Shown here piece by piece: positions 51,634-63,942 of a DNA stretch of 64,000 nt. A program made the translations under genes and the position numbers. The notes under the pieces are model-generated. The model had not been told where the DNA came from and did no database searches. It saw only the letters and a list, made by a program, of their open reading frames with translations. The stretch is taken from assembly GCA_003952965.2 (NCBI GenBank), contig CM025852.1, positions 26,577,457 to 26,641,456 of the forward strand. The letters run 5' to 3'. Source of the stretch: Morella rubra (lineage: Eukaryota > Streptophyta > Magnoliopsida > Fagales > Myricaceae). Each line of letters opens with the position of its first letter. Positions within the stretch are counted from its first letter, which is position 1.

Positions 51634-53007
51634 ATGCTTCGTTTTTTTGGCATAAAACTGCCCCAACAAGTAGGTCACAGAGCTTCACCACTTAGCCGTG
51701 GCAACCTGTTCTCAACCTCCTCTCGCAAACCCAGCTCAGAACTCTCCAATTCCAAGGACTCACCAGCTCTGACAGTCTCCTTCCTCCAAAACGCATGTGG
51801 GTTGTCCGTGGAATCGGCCATTTCAGCGTCCAAGAAGCTGAACATTGGGAACGCGGAAAATCCCAACTCAGTTCTTGACCTGTTGAGAACTCACGGTCTG
51901 ACGCAGACTCATATCAGGAACTTAATTAGCAGTCGTCCACTATTGCTTTTGGCCGATTTAGGGAGTACGCTTAAGCCTAACATAGAGTTGTTTGAATCCT
52001 TGGGTTTTTCGGGCCCTAGCCTTTCCAAAATGCTGAGCAAAGAACCACGGATGCTAGAAAGTGATGCATACACTACGGTTAAGTTTTTTAGGGAGCATGG
52101 TTTCAGTGATGAGCAAATATCGACTCTGACCAGGAAGCGTCCCACGTTGTATACGGTCAATGCACAAAAAATCTTTGAGCCGAAGTTAGAGTTTCTCAAA
52201 TCTTTGGGCTTTTCAGATTCTGAGATGGCAAAGCTTTTGTCCGCAGAGCCTTATATTTTACAGAGGAGCCTCGAAAATCACCTCATTCCTTGTGTTCAAG
52301 AGCTTAGGCAGATTCTTGATACTGATGAGAATGTCTTAAGGGCTATGAAGGCATGCTACTGGTTAATCGACTATGACGTGGAAAAAGTGCTAAGACCAAA
52401 CATATCAATGTTAATGAAGCATGGCGTACCCCGGGCAATGGTTTTAAAGATATTCTTGATTGAGCCAAAATCCCTGCTTCTGAGGAGTCATCGGTTTAGT
52501 GAGGTTGTTAGTGAAGTTATGAAACTGGGGTTTGACCCCAATAATATTCTATTTGTTCTAGCAATTCGTTCCATGGCAGTAATGAGTAAAACACTGTGGG
52601 AGCAAAAGCTGGAAGCTTATAGAAGTTTTGGTTTGACTAAGGATGAGATTTATTCAGCATTCAGACGGCAACCCATGTGCATGATTTCTTCAGAGATGAA
52701 GATCAAGAAGTTGTTGGGTTTCTTTGTGAGCAAATTAAAAATGACACCTTCGACGATTTCCAAGAATCCATTTCTTCTCCTGCTTAGCTTGGAGAAGCGG
52801 ATTATTCCAAGGTGTTCTGTTCTGCACCTTTTGATGTTGAAGGGGTTGATTGGGGAAAATACTAGCATTCTTAACATGTTCAGAATAAGTGAGCAGAAAT
52901 TCGTGGACAAGGTAGTGAGCAAGTATCAAAATGAAGTTCCAGATATTATTCGAGCGCACCAAGGGAAGATAGAATTTGAAGGGTTCCCCTTTGATTTGAA
53001 AATGTGA
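51634..53007 (+). CDS. mTERF family protein, copy B, 457 aa
   Basis: Same length as copy A. The start is the ATG of MLRFFGIKLPQQVGHRASPL; the frame is open further upstream but contains no ATG there, and one base differs from copy A in that leader, so the extension is not supported. Targeting-peptide-like N-terminus, then the mTERF motif chain. Changes versus copy A cluster at motif positions likely to face nucleic acid: TTKRP to TRKRP, NAQKIFK to NAQKIFE, LIQPKA to LIEPKS, FKRQP to FRRQP, NPN to NPF, SMIS to STIS. There are no stops or frameshifts in either copy, so both look functional. A role in mitochondrial gene expression is inferred from the family. Confidence 0.92.
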   Translation: MLRFFGIKLPQQVGHRASPLSRGNLFSTSSRKPSSELSNSKDSPALTVSFLQNACGLSVESAISASKKLNIGNAENPNSVLDLLRTHGLTQTHIRNLISSRPLLLLADLGSTLKPNIELFESLGFSGPSLSKMLSKEPRMLESDAYTTVKFFREHGFSDEQISTLTRKRPTLYTVNAQKIFEPKLEFLKSLGFSDSEMAKLLSAEPYILQRSLENHLIPCVQELRQILDTDENVLRAMKACYWLIDYDVEKVLRPNISMLMKHGVPRAMVLKIFLIEPKSLLLRSHRFSEVVSEVMKLGFDPNNILFVLAIRSMAVMSKTLWEQKLEAYRSFGLTKDEIYSAFRRQPMCMISSEMKIKKLLGFFVSKLKMTPSTISKNPFLLLLSLEKRIIPRCSVLHLLMLKGLIGENTSILNMFRISEQKFVDKVVSKYQNEVPDIIRAHQGKIEFEGFPFDLKM

Positions 53008-56000
53008 GTAATAATGATATCATCAAATATTTAGGCATTGACAGAAAAGACCATGATTTCAGATGAGTCAATTATGCTGCCATTAGGCTGCTTATGCTAT
53101 CGACTGAATGCAATAACGATTTTAATTCCAGGGCTTCTCAACAGCTGCATTTAGTTTAATCCATCTGCTTTGTACACAAGGAGTAGAAGCTGGTCAAAGT
53201 TGAGCTGAAACTTTTATACTGCGGACCCTGTGTGCCTTCTTTCCAGGGAAGTGCTTGGCGCTCACAATTTGACATTACAATCGAGGACAAATAAACCTTG
53301 GCTGGTTCTAATTACACCAGAATGTTGATGTTGTTTGTAAAATGATTACACATATCAGGACCTTGTAGAATGTTCAGGTGTGCTCAGATTTTGCTTGGAA
53401 ACCTTACATTCTGAGGTTTTATATCATTTCTTCAAAGTACCTCTTAGGAGTTTATTTTCGTTTGTTTTTCTGTTTGCAGTTTTTCCCCCTTGCATTAACC
53501 TCTGAATATCGGTGTTGCTGTTGTTGATGGATTTTAAATCTAATCTTTTTGTCATCCTTAGAGTTCTTTGAGAAAGAGATTTTGTGATTTAATTCTGGAT
53601 TCTTCTTTTATATTTGACTAGTACTTCTTCAGTCTTCACTAATTTCACGGCATCATAATATGAAACATTAAATGGGAAATTAAAGCCTCTCAGCTAGTCA
53701 GCGCTGTCCAGTTAAGAATCATAAGACTTTGATCTCTTGGTACACAATCCACTTATTGTTTGATGGCTAGGGTATGACTAAGGTGCTTGTATAAAGTAGC
53801 ACCTGTTTGGGGCTTTCCTATGATCCAAAAGTAAATGTTTAGTTCTGTGTTGTGTTGTCTTAAGGCTGTACTTGAGATCCTCCATTGCTTTCGAACCTCC
53901 CTGAAAGTGTCCAGTCCAGTTGTCGTAGGTGTAAGTTTCCATGGTAGGTGTCATTACATTTGTTAATGTCGCTTGTAGACAGTGGTATTCCTCCAATTGG
54001 CTAGGTTACAAACAGCTACCGTGGGGACTTTTATTTGCAGAAATAATTAACATTAAATGTTGTTTTTATCCTTCTCATCTGCAACTACTTTTAATGTTTT
54101 TGGTCTGTCAGCCTTGTCCGTCCATTCAGTCTTGTCCTATAATTGTTTTTGCTTTCTACCTGAGCTTACCGTTCCTCCAAAACCCTGTTACACAAGGCAT
54201 TTCCGGCCTTATTTTCTAGAATGACCATATGAGCATTTCTCTCTTTGTGTGTACGCCCTCCCAGCATCCGAATATCAAATCACTCTTCAACAAATAACAA
54301 TAACCTTTCCTAGTATTAGTTGCCTATCAGTTTGTATTGCTTTCTGTGTATGTTGGCAAAGCAAAGCCCTTTGAATTTAAGGTGAATTGTTTGAAAGCCT
54401 GGGCAAATGAGGTGAGAAGCTTGGAAAGTTACTCTGAGAAACGTTGTCATCCTCGAAGAGAACGATGTTGGTATTGGAAAAACAGTAGGGGCGTGGAAGG
54501 GCATATATTGTTCAAGAACTTCTGGGAACTGCTCAACTTTTGAAACCTTCAAATGCAGGATTTCTGGACAGGCATGGCTATCGTAGAGCATCCTACACTT
54601 TTTTTTTTTTTTTAACCTGTTAGCATTTTGTCTTTGTTTTGCTTCCAAAACATTTTCTAGGTATATAATTTGTTATTCAGTGTCTTGTTGTAGAAGCCGG
54701 TTGGGCCACCTCGCCTGGCCCAGCTGAATGGCGATTTAACATGCGCTGCTTCTCGACCCCAAAATCTAAATCTGGATAACAATGCATGTTGATGAGCTCA
54801 CCTCCTGATGCTTTTTCGCACGAGTATTGAAATTTTAGAAGGTTTAAGCCTTATTCTGAACTTATGCTTGGGGCCTCTGCTTGGCACAAGCCGAGTGAAA
54901 GGAAAGCCCAGACGTCCATTTGGTATCTTGCTGCTCTTTATAGATCATCTGCTGATGTACCAAAATTGTAGCAAAACATTATGATGACAAAAAGAAAGGA
55001 GAACGTGAACATGTGTGTATGATGCCCTCTTAGACTCTGTCCATGTGCTAACAATTGTGCTTGTGTAAAACTCTGATACAGGCTCGTTAAGTTTGAGAGT
55101 AGCTAAAATATGCTCTTCACTGATTGTTTTTCATGGGCTATTTATGCAAGGGTGAAGATGAGGGATCCTATGATAATGTAGGAGATCTTTCAATGGTAGG
55201 TCCTTATTCCTTTATATTAAAATGATAGAAAGCAGATGCAAGTTGCAATCCTTCCTCAATGATATAATATGGTTATAATATCTTGATTGAATGAATTATT
55301 TTGATGAAGACATATCATGATTCCAAAGGTGAAACCATGAAATGGTCGGTCCCATCTTTGCACTGAAGAATGGGGCACATGATGTGAGAGCCTATCTTGT
55401 CCAATTTCAACACCGTCCTTGTTCAGTCTTATCTCAGTCCTCATTTATTACATCTTGAATGCTCTTTTCCTCTGTAAAACCTAATCTCGGTCTGGAGCTC
55501 TAAATGCCCAAGACTAAGGGTTGCAAATTACAGGGGGAAGCGTACAGAGTACTAGCGTCACTGGGATGCAAGATGGTCAAGTCAATTTTCGATTTATTGC
55601 TGTGCGTTGGGGAGCGCCCAGCGCATGGTCTACACAGTCATTTCCTTTTACACGTGGTGCCATCTTTTCTCTCACTTTGATTTCCACCCATTAGTCATTC
55701 TTCAGAGCTTGAATTTGCTCTGTGGATAGCCAATCATTGTCCAAATAATAGGAATGGATTATCAGTTGTAGGTCCTGTACCATATGTTATTCTAAATTGG
55801 GTGCATTTGGCCAATTAAGATGCCTGCTGATTCAAATTGGCAACTCACTTTGGAAGGCTTGAATTTTGGGTTGAAAGTGGGAGTTCTTTGACATAAGCTC
55901 TGAGGACCTTTAACTTGAAGGGTTGTCCTGGACCACTAGTGCTGAATCCTGGCATGTGCTCTGACGCTAGTATTCACCACATGTCGCTTTGGAAGTGCTC

Positions 56001-57655
56001 TTGTTACCACATGAAATGTCTTCGAAGCAAAACTTCCGAAAGCATAAAGTGACTTAAGGTAGGGGGGCACTTCAATATCATCAAGCAAGTTCTGGGCAAT
56101 GGCCTAGGTTCTGATATTTTTCAAATTTATGGTTCAAGCCCCAGCCCCAGAGTACTATTTTGGTCTCCAACCCAATAGATCTCTTAAGCTGGGTCCCAAC
56201 TCCCAAATGCAGAACAAGACCAATGATCTATAGGGCGGCTTGAGCCTAAAAGGATAAGATATACCGGGGGATCCGAGCTCGAGCAGTTGAGCTTATTGTG
56301 TGCTTAAGCTACACAAACCTTTTGTTTGGGTAGTTTCACTTCGTCCCTACCCTAAATGCGAGCTCTATAGAGAGCTCCGGGTAGGGGACATGGTGGCCAT
56401 TCCAAAGCTCTTATCACCTGACCTCAAACTGCAAATTATGGAGGTTTCACGGTGTGGATGCTCAGTCCGTATTAAAATGTCTGACCAGTGAAACTTGCCA
56501 AAACAGGATTGTATGGGTTAAATGAGCATTTGCTGATATTTTATTAGACACAGACTGTCATGTTATGGTCCACTAGCGAGCTCAAGTTCCAAGATCTTGT
56601 TTGTTAAATGAGGTCGAGTTATAGTTCATAAGGCACATGAGCAAACCATATCATGTTTGATGCCTCAGAATTCCAAAGAACGGTATCCAAGCCTTTATTT
56701 GAGGTCTATAACGTTAATTATAATAAATGAACTGCAAAGTGACATGCAATTCCTGTGTCTTGTGGACTTCTAAGCGCTTGGAAACAGAAGACAGGAGAAA
56801 TATACGAAAGAAAAAAGACAAACAAAACAAAACAAAAAAGAAATTAAGGTTCAAGATGAAATGACAATGTAATTACAACCGAAGACAAGGTTAGATTCAA
56901 AATATTTCTGCTGACTGCTGAGACTCTTGAAGTTTAGGACTAGGAACAGAGTCCAGACAGAGTAACAGATTTGGCTACGTTTTAAGTTGGCTCTTGGACT
57001 GCTGCTACAAGATTGTCACTTTGTCTTGTTCACTGCTCAATGAGAGTAAGGAGGTGCCCGCACAAGAAAAAGAAGATTAAGTGAGAATTTTTACTTCCAG
57101 TGGAGGTACAACTGACACCCACCCTAATAAATGATAAAGATGGAGAGACAGAACTCCCAATCTCAGAGAAAAAAGGCCATGTGGAAGCACTAAATGCATC
57201 AAATCGGGTATGCTACTTTTCATATTCCTAACTTCAATCGAGAATGCTCGGATTTATTTATTTATTTATTTTATTGCTAGTATTTTCTAGTTATTGGCAC
57301 ATTTTAGTTCTTTCTATCAATGTAGGACTTCAGTCTCTGTTTTCACTCTGTTTCTCCTTTCTAATCTCTGAGGAGCTCTCTCTTTTCTTTTCTTTTTCAG
57401 CAGGCGCCGTGAAACTTGCTCAACAACTCAATATTCACTGAAATATACTTCTGAGATTGAGAGTTATAGTTGGCAGCTCTAGTATGTGTCTTACGGTAGC
57501 TGGTAACTCCTCTTGAACATTGCAAGATCAGTCTCTGTTTCGCTGATGAAGTTTTTCCTGCTTTATTCATTATCAAAATGACGGGTTATGCGGGGTTCTC
57601 TTACTCAGTGTTTGTTGACAATGCATGAAGCGTTGACAAGAGAAAGCGAGTTTTC
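53008..57655 (+). other. non-coding part of duplication arm B and LRR gene leader
   Basis: 3' UTR of mTERF-B, then sequence matching 45966-50591. The right end (about 56980-57655) is probably the leader of the LRR gene, with a pyrimidine-rich acceptor-like ttctttttcag before 57401. No coding gene recognised. Confidence 0.6.
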
Positions 57656-60600
57656 ATGGGGTGGTGTTGCGTTTTCTCGGTTTTCTGCTTTACATGGAGT
57701 TTATTTACTCTTGGTACTTATCAATTACAATCCTCTCAAACCCAAGTGCTTCTTCAGCTTAGAAAGCACTTAGAGTACCCAAAGCAATTGGAGATTTGGC
57801 ATGATCATACCATAGATTTCTGCTCTTTATCGTCACCACAAGTAAACATAACATGCCAAGACAATTTTATCACTGAGCTCAGAATTGTGGGCGATAAGCT
57901 TGCTATAGTTAGTGACTTCAACGGGTTCGCAATTCCGAATCAAACTTTATCTGATGGCTTCTCTATGGACTCTTTTGTGGCCACCCTGGCGAGACTAACC
58001 AGCTTGAGAGCTCTCAGTCTGGTCTCTTTGGGAATTTGGGGTCCACTTCCGGACAAAATTCACCGCCTTTCTTTGCTCGAGTATATGGATTTGAGTTCAA
58101 ATTGTCTTTTCGGTTCGGTTCCTCCTAAGATTTCTACAATGGTGAATCTTCAAACTCTTAAACTGGACGGCAATTTCTTTAATACTACCGTCCCCACTTG
58201 GTTTGATTCCTTATCAAATCTGAGGACTCTAAGCTTGAGGAACAACCAGTTTAAAGGTTCATTTCCATCTTCAGTCCTGAGAATCACAACTCTCACTGAT
58301 CTTATCATGTCTAGCAATGATATGACTGGAAAATTGCCAAATCTTAGTGGCTTAAGTAGCTTACAAGTCCTGGATTTGAGTGCAAACAAATTCTGCAATG
58401 TGCTACCTGAAATGCCCATAGGAGTGGTCATGGTTTTTCTGAGCAATAACTCCTTCCTGGGTGAGATTCCTCAGCAATATTGCCGATTAAGTCATCTTCA
58501 ACACCTTGACATGTCATTCAACGTGCTTAGAGGGACACCTCCTGCAGCACTTTTCTCTTTGCCCAATATCAGTTACTTGAATATTGCATCAAATATGTGT
58601 AGCGGGTCACTTTCATACAATCTAAGATGTGGCAGCCAACTTCAGTTCGTTGACATGTCTAATAATAGGTTAATGGGCGGATTGCCTTCTTGTTTGAGCA
58701 GTACTAAGTCAGGAAAGAAAGTGGTTAAGTTTGATGGGAATTGCTTGTCCGATATAAAGAATCAGCATCCAGAACCGTATTGTGATGAAGTCCGAATGAG
58801 GAAACAATCCAGAAGCAAATATGCAGGAATTTTAGTGGGTTTGATTGTAGGAATCGCAATCCTTATGGCGCTTTTAGCTTTTGGCTTTCTAATTCTATGG
58901 AAAACATGTTGCCCTCGAGGGATATCAGAGCAGCATTTATTGCAGAAAGCAGTGCAAGATACCTCGGCAGCTGGGTTCTCCACTGAGCTTCTAGCAAATG
59001 CAAGTAAGTTATCAGCTATCAAAAGTGTACATGGCCTGAATTGAAAGCCGAAAAAAATTGATGAAAATTTAAGGCAATCACATGCTTCTTCTTTTTTTGT
59101 TTGTTTGTTTAGGATTTGTTTCTGAAGCTGCAAAGTTAGGCATGCAAGGTCTCCCAGTTTGCCGGTCTTTTACTTTAGAAGAGTTAGAAGAAGCTACAAA
59201 CAACTTTGATAACTCTGCCTTCTTGGGAGAGGGATCATGTGGAAAGGTACCCTCAAAAACTTCCATACGCTACACTTCTATTTATGACATGATAAATCTC
59301 CCTGTGGTCATTTCGGCTTTATCAAGTCTTCCACTAATAACAACTATAGAGGATTTATAAAGTTGTAAGCAGGACTTGGAGGAGCAAAGTAAGGTGAAAA
59401 ATGAGACAGTAGGTCCCATGCCCTATACTATCAGTGGTTAGAATTTGATGATATCATCCTTTTATCTCATATATCCAAGTATTTTGCTGAGTCGAACTAA
59501 ATCCTCATTATACTCAGTTCATTATCAGGACTTGAAACTTTTGTGACCACTTACTACTAGATTTTCCCATATATGAACAGCAACTGACTCAACAATCTAA
59601 ACTTTTCTGTCTATCACACCATTTCCTTTTCAACTCTTTTCCCATTGTCTTGCAGCTTTACAGAGGAAGATTAAAGAATGGGACCCTAGTAGCTATTAGG
59701 TGTCTGCCTAGTTCAAAGAAATTTTCAATTCGGAATCTTAAACTCAGGTTGGATTTGCTTGCAAAGCTTCGTCACCCACATTTGGTGGGCCTTTCGGGAC
59801 ACTGCGTTGATGTTGGTGGAACAGATGATTGCAGTGTGAACAAAGTCTTCCTCATATCTGAATATATGCCCAATGGAAGTTTCTGTACTTACCTTGCAGG
59901 TTGATATCTAATACCAAGTTTTTGAATGCCCATAAGTTAAATGTTATAGCAGTAGATGTGTTGCTTCGCCTTTTATATACATGTCATTCAAATTTTGTTT
60001 TATTCTTCTTCAGAAAATCTTTTAGTATGCCCCTCACAAAGATAATATTGCACTTTCTGAACAAACAAAATGAGGGATATAAAGAAGAAATTCAATGGGA
60101 CTCGGCCTCCCCATTTATTTCTGTGATGGGGTTTGTGCATATTCTAAGTATAACAGCTTAATATGTACAGAGAATTGCTGCAGAAAGGTTTTCAATTGGC
60201 CAGAGAGATTGGCGGTTCTTGTCAGTGTTGCCAAGGCTGTGCACTTCCTACATACTGGGGTTATTCCTGCTTTCTTAAACAACCGACTGAAGACAAACAA
60301 TATCCTGCTCAATGAGCATTGGATGGCAAAGTTGAGCGACTATGGGCTGTCCATTGTATTGGAAGAAGCTGACAAATGTGCAGTAGGGTTTCTATTCCTG
60401 ATGATTGATTGCTTGGCGTTGTAATAAATTTCGAATTGTCAGTGGTTTTTAACTTGTGCCTTGGTTTGTAGGTGAAAGGAGAAAGCCTTAAATCATGGTA
60501 AGGATTTTCTTTCCGCAAAAAATGTTCTCGGCGTTATATATTGGTGTTAACATTGTAATTGTGAGGTGTCCATGCCGTCAGGCAAATGACAAGATTAGAA

Positions 60601-61144
60601 GATGACGTTTATACCTTTGGATTCATATTACTTGAGGCACTTGTTGGACCTGCAGCATGTGCAAGAAGAGAGGCGTTCTTGCTAAATGAGATGGTATGCT
60701 CTGAGACTCTTACCAAGTGCAGAATGCTAAGAATCCTGAAAACTAAACAAATCAGCTGCTCCACTGTATATTAAATCTGTGGTTGTGTTGGTATAACTCC
60801 TTAATGGGGCATTATTGCGCTGATGCGAGCCAGGGTGTAGAAAATTGGTGGATTGTTTTTTTCCCCGTGGTTTAAATTTATTAATGAAACTAGATGTTTT
60901 CATTTTTCAGGCATCTTTTTACAGCCAGGATGGCAAGAAACGGGTAATTGACCCAATTGTGCAAGCCACTTGCTCGCAAGAATCCCTATCAATTGTGATT
61001 TCCATAATGATCAAATGCATTTCTCTTGAGTCATGTAGCCGTCCTTCTATAGAGGACATACTTTGGAACTTACAGTATGCAGCTCAAATTCAGGCAACCG
61101 CAGGTGATGGCGATCATAGCTTAGATGCTGCAGCACATCAATGA
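57656..61144 (+). CDS. inactive LRR receptor-like protein kinase (At3g03770 type), 769 aa
   Basis: Seven exons: 57656-59003, 59113-59246, 59656-59899, 60171-60382, 60472-60497, 60582-60693, 60911-61144. They join in frame to 769 residues. The start gives a signal peptide (MGWCCVFSVFCFTWSLF). The ectodomain has about 10 LRRs (e.g. LEYMDLSSNCLFGSVPPKIS, LQVLDLSANKFCNVLPE). A membrane helix follows (ILVGLIVGIAILMALLAFGF), then a kinase-like domain. The kinase is predicted inactive: Gly-loop GEGSCGKLYRG is kept, but VAIK is VAIR, the HRD catalytic loop is replaced by IPAFLNNRLKTNNILL, and DFG is SDYG. Such pseudokinases act as co-receptors or scaffolds; no ligand can be inferred. A 26-nt micro-exon (60472-60497) sits between exons 4 and 6. 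The 5' half is duplicated upstream as a broken fragment. Confidence 0.93.
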
Positions 61145-61956
61145 GTTTCTATCCTCTATATCGGTTCCCCCTTTCTTTCTTTTTTGGGTTTGTGGTGGGG
61201 CGTCCGTGAACTGCTCCTGAACATCTCCATGTGAGCAAGCTCACGTAAGAGATATTGCACAATTTTTAGGTCATGTAAGCACATAATGGTGCCTCAATCT
61301 GCAGATTTCACAAATAGTAATAAATTCGTATTGCTGTTAACGTAGAATTCAGTTTACCGGACAAACTTTGATAGTTTTCATCAATTAGGGAAGAACTAGT
61401 CCCAAATCACTGGTAGAATTCTTCTGAACACTTTTATTTCCATCTTGATAGATTGCACCAATGTACGGGGGCTTGACAATGTTTTAATTCACCTGGAAAA
61501 CAAAATGTTATTAAAAGAGAAACAAAAATTCCAGTTTAGTTTGTCTGGCAAACTCCCTTTGGGAGGTTAATGCTCCATTACATTAACAAAATACCGAGTG
61601 AAAAGTGCATCCATCAACAAAATACCAACACTCTTCGCCTTTTAACTGTCTTTGCATGCATTCTCCGAACGGATGAATCTCTTATCATCTCAAAATCCTG
61701 CCACAGCTTTATATTGTATAACACTATACTAAACTCAAATCAACTAGAGAAACTATATACAGTTTGCAGTCTCCAAGCTGGTAGAAGCTCAGTAAGGATG
61801 TTTTCCAGATTGCCACAACTATGTACAATTTGAATTCGCAGAACTGTTTACAATTGAAACAGGGTAGAAAAGATTGTCATCTCTGCCCTAGAGTGCGATT
61901 TTCTTTACTCATATTTACAGAAATGCCAAAATATGGATTAGGACATTACTATTAAG
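61145..61956. other. convergent 3' flanks
   Basis: Lies between the stops of the LRR gene (+) and the AK7-like gene (-). Probably 3' UTRs; no other feature recognised. Confidence 0.45.
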
Positions 61957-63942
61957 CTAAAGCCCATCCAAGCCCGTAGTGAGTTTATGTGAAGAACGAG
62001 CAGCATTTATATGTTGCAGATGCAATGCAGCTACAAGTCCTTGCCATGCCTCCCCGGGTGCACTGCCAACTTGAAACTCAAGAAGCTTTTTCTGTTCCCT
62101 GTAGTAATCTTCTAGTAGCATGTTCTGGGAGAAAAAAGAAATACTTCCATTAAAAATATTCCTGTTTCTAATATGTTCTGTAAACATGTAATATGAGCAT
62201 CCCATCTGAGACAAAACACACTGACCCTCAGCCAGGGAGGGGGGAGCTGCTTTCAATCACACTGCAAGGTGGTCCAGAGGGCATGAAAACATGAGGTACA
62301 AGGATAGCTATGCTGCTGACCAACCTAACCAAAACGCAATCTGTCCCAGTGGCCAGTGTTGCGCCAGCCAATTGTTTTCTAGAGGGAAATTAATAATCTC
62401 AAACTCTCCAATACCAGGTTGGGTAATTACATCACAGAAAACGAGCTCAACATGTATGAATATTCTCAAACTATAAAATTTGTTTCTATTCACTCCATTT
62501 AGATGTCTAAGAGGTCACCTAACATAGTGCTACCATCAAAGTAGACAGAAAATGAGAAAGCTCGCGAAATCATTGGTGAAAATAGGAACTTTGACTTTTC
62601 TCACTGCCAACTATAGATAAAACTTCATACCGAGGTATGAGAATTGATGACTACCTGCTTTGCATAGACTTGGAGTTTTTCCTTCCAGGTACCATCTGCA
62701 TCAGAATAACGGACTATGATTGAGTGAGGTGCTGGGACATATCTAAAATTCATACCTTGGAAGATGGGGGCAAAAGTACCTCTTCCTTGATCTCTCATTA
62801 AGAAATCCTCAGTGCATTTGAAATTGACTACCAGATCAATCTCGGCTAGTTCATCAAGGATCTCCTGCGAGGAAAAATTGAGTTCATGGCTACACGTTTT
62901 TCAAGTTGCATCATCACCAGCAGAGTTGTTTCTTATGAGGTGCAAAAACAACCGTATGCAACACATCACCACAAGTATACCAACACTGTCGAAGAAGTAA
63001 GTCGAGGATTATTCAATACTACATCCCTTTCGTGTCAAGACTACAAAAATTTCTCGGAACCAAAGCAATCATCATGTATTTTTGAAGAGACGAGAATTTA
63101 AGCAGTCTGGTCATTTTATTAACGGTAAGGAGCGATCTAACGAAGTCAATTACATTCAGCAAACAAAACGTTCCTGAATTCAAGTCGAAAGAAGTCAAGT
63201 TTCAACTTACAGCCTGAATTGGTGACCGAGGAATTCCATCCAGTATAAACCCGATTTCTCCTCGTAATATCCATCGTCCAACCGCTTCGACAACAGACCA
63301 AAAATTATATCCTCGGGAACGAGTTCCCCACGATTCACAGCATTTGCTATCTATTATAAGAAAATTTAACGTGAGCGTCCTATTGAGTTGATTCCAATAA
63401 AGGATTATCATTCTTTAAATATTTTGCAAAATTTCCTAATCAAGGAGCGAGTTCAAAAGCATTGAGTAAGCTAAAAAGGAAACTACAAAGCGAAAACACA
63501 AGGAGCTATTTCAAGATGCGCAAAGTGAAAACACAGATTATCAGACCTGTTTGTATAGAGAAGAGCGAGGGCTGAGGTCTTGGCGGACGAGGCTGGCCAT
63601 CGAAATGTGAGGCACTCGCAGAAGTTTGGAGAGCCTCTCTGCGTACACGTGCTTCCTGGCACTAGGGCTCCCTATGAACACCCACTGCACCCCTCTGGGT
63701 GGTGCCGATCCCGCAGAGTCCGCCATTGGAGACGACGGCAGCAGACGACGGCGCCGCTCGCTATCGCTCTCGGCTCGGTGATTGTGGTCATAATAGTTGT
63801 AGTCTACTTGCGGCTCAGCTGCTGCGGCGGAGGTGGAGCCAGAGTATAATCGGCTCAGGGCGAGACGCACCAGCCGGTAAAATGGCGGAGACGCCGTTAC
63901 GACAGAGGCTGTGCGGCTGCTCAAGGAGCTTAGTCCGATCAT
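61957..63942 (-). CDS. probable adenylate kinase 7-like, mitochondrial (1-nt frameshift in exon 2)
   Basis: Four minus-strand exons: 63547-63942, 63211-63350, 62655-62864, 61957-62124. The protein would be about 304 aa. The N-terminus (MIGLSSLSSRTASVVTASPP, Arg/Ser-rich) fits a mitochondrial presequence. The kinase core starts GVQWVFIGSPSARKHVYAER, where the P-loop GxPGxGK is replaced by GSPSARK, then VPHISMASLVRQ, NRGELVPEDIIFGLLSKRL, GFILDGIPRSPIQA, VVNFKCTEDFLM. The C-terminus is EFQVGSAPGEAWQGLVAALHL. It lacks the long LID domain of true adenylate kinases. These features are shared by the plant AK7-like group, so activity is doubtful even in the intact family. In exon 2 the family reads GYYRGE, but here ttacgagg has one C too few (ttaccgagg expected) at about 63264. 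The exon is 140 nt where 141 would keep phase. This is a sequencing/assembly error or a recent null allele. Confidence 0.82.

Larger units (their letters stand above)
51352..58322 (+). repeat. segmental duplication, downstream arm (B)
   Basis: Counterpart of arm A. It contains an intact mTERF gene, the shared 4.6-kb non-coding part and the 5' part of the LRR receptor-like gene, which here continues intact to 61144. The order mTERF-A, broken LRR gene, mTERF-B, whole LRR gene is the outcome expected if a unit spanning mTERF to LRR exon 1 was duplicated in tandem. Confidence 0.93.

Noticed and set aside
53778..54219. Open frames conserved at 46887 and 53941
   Set aside because: They are shared only because the DNA is duplicated. 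Frames carry indels between arms and show no family match.
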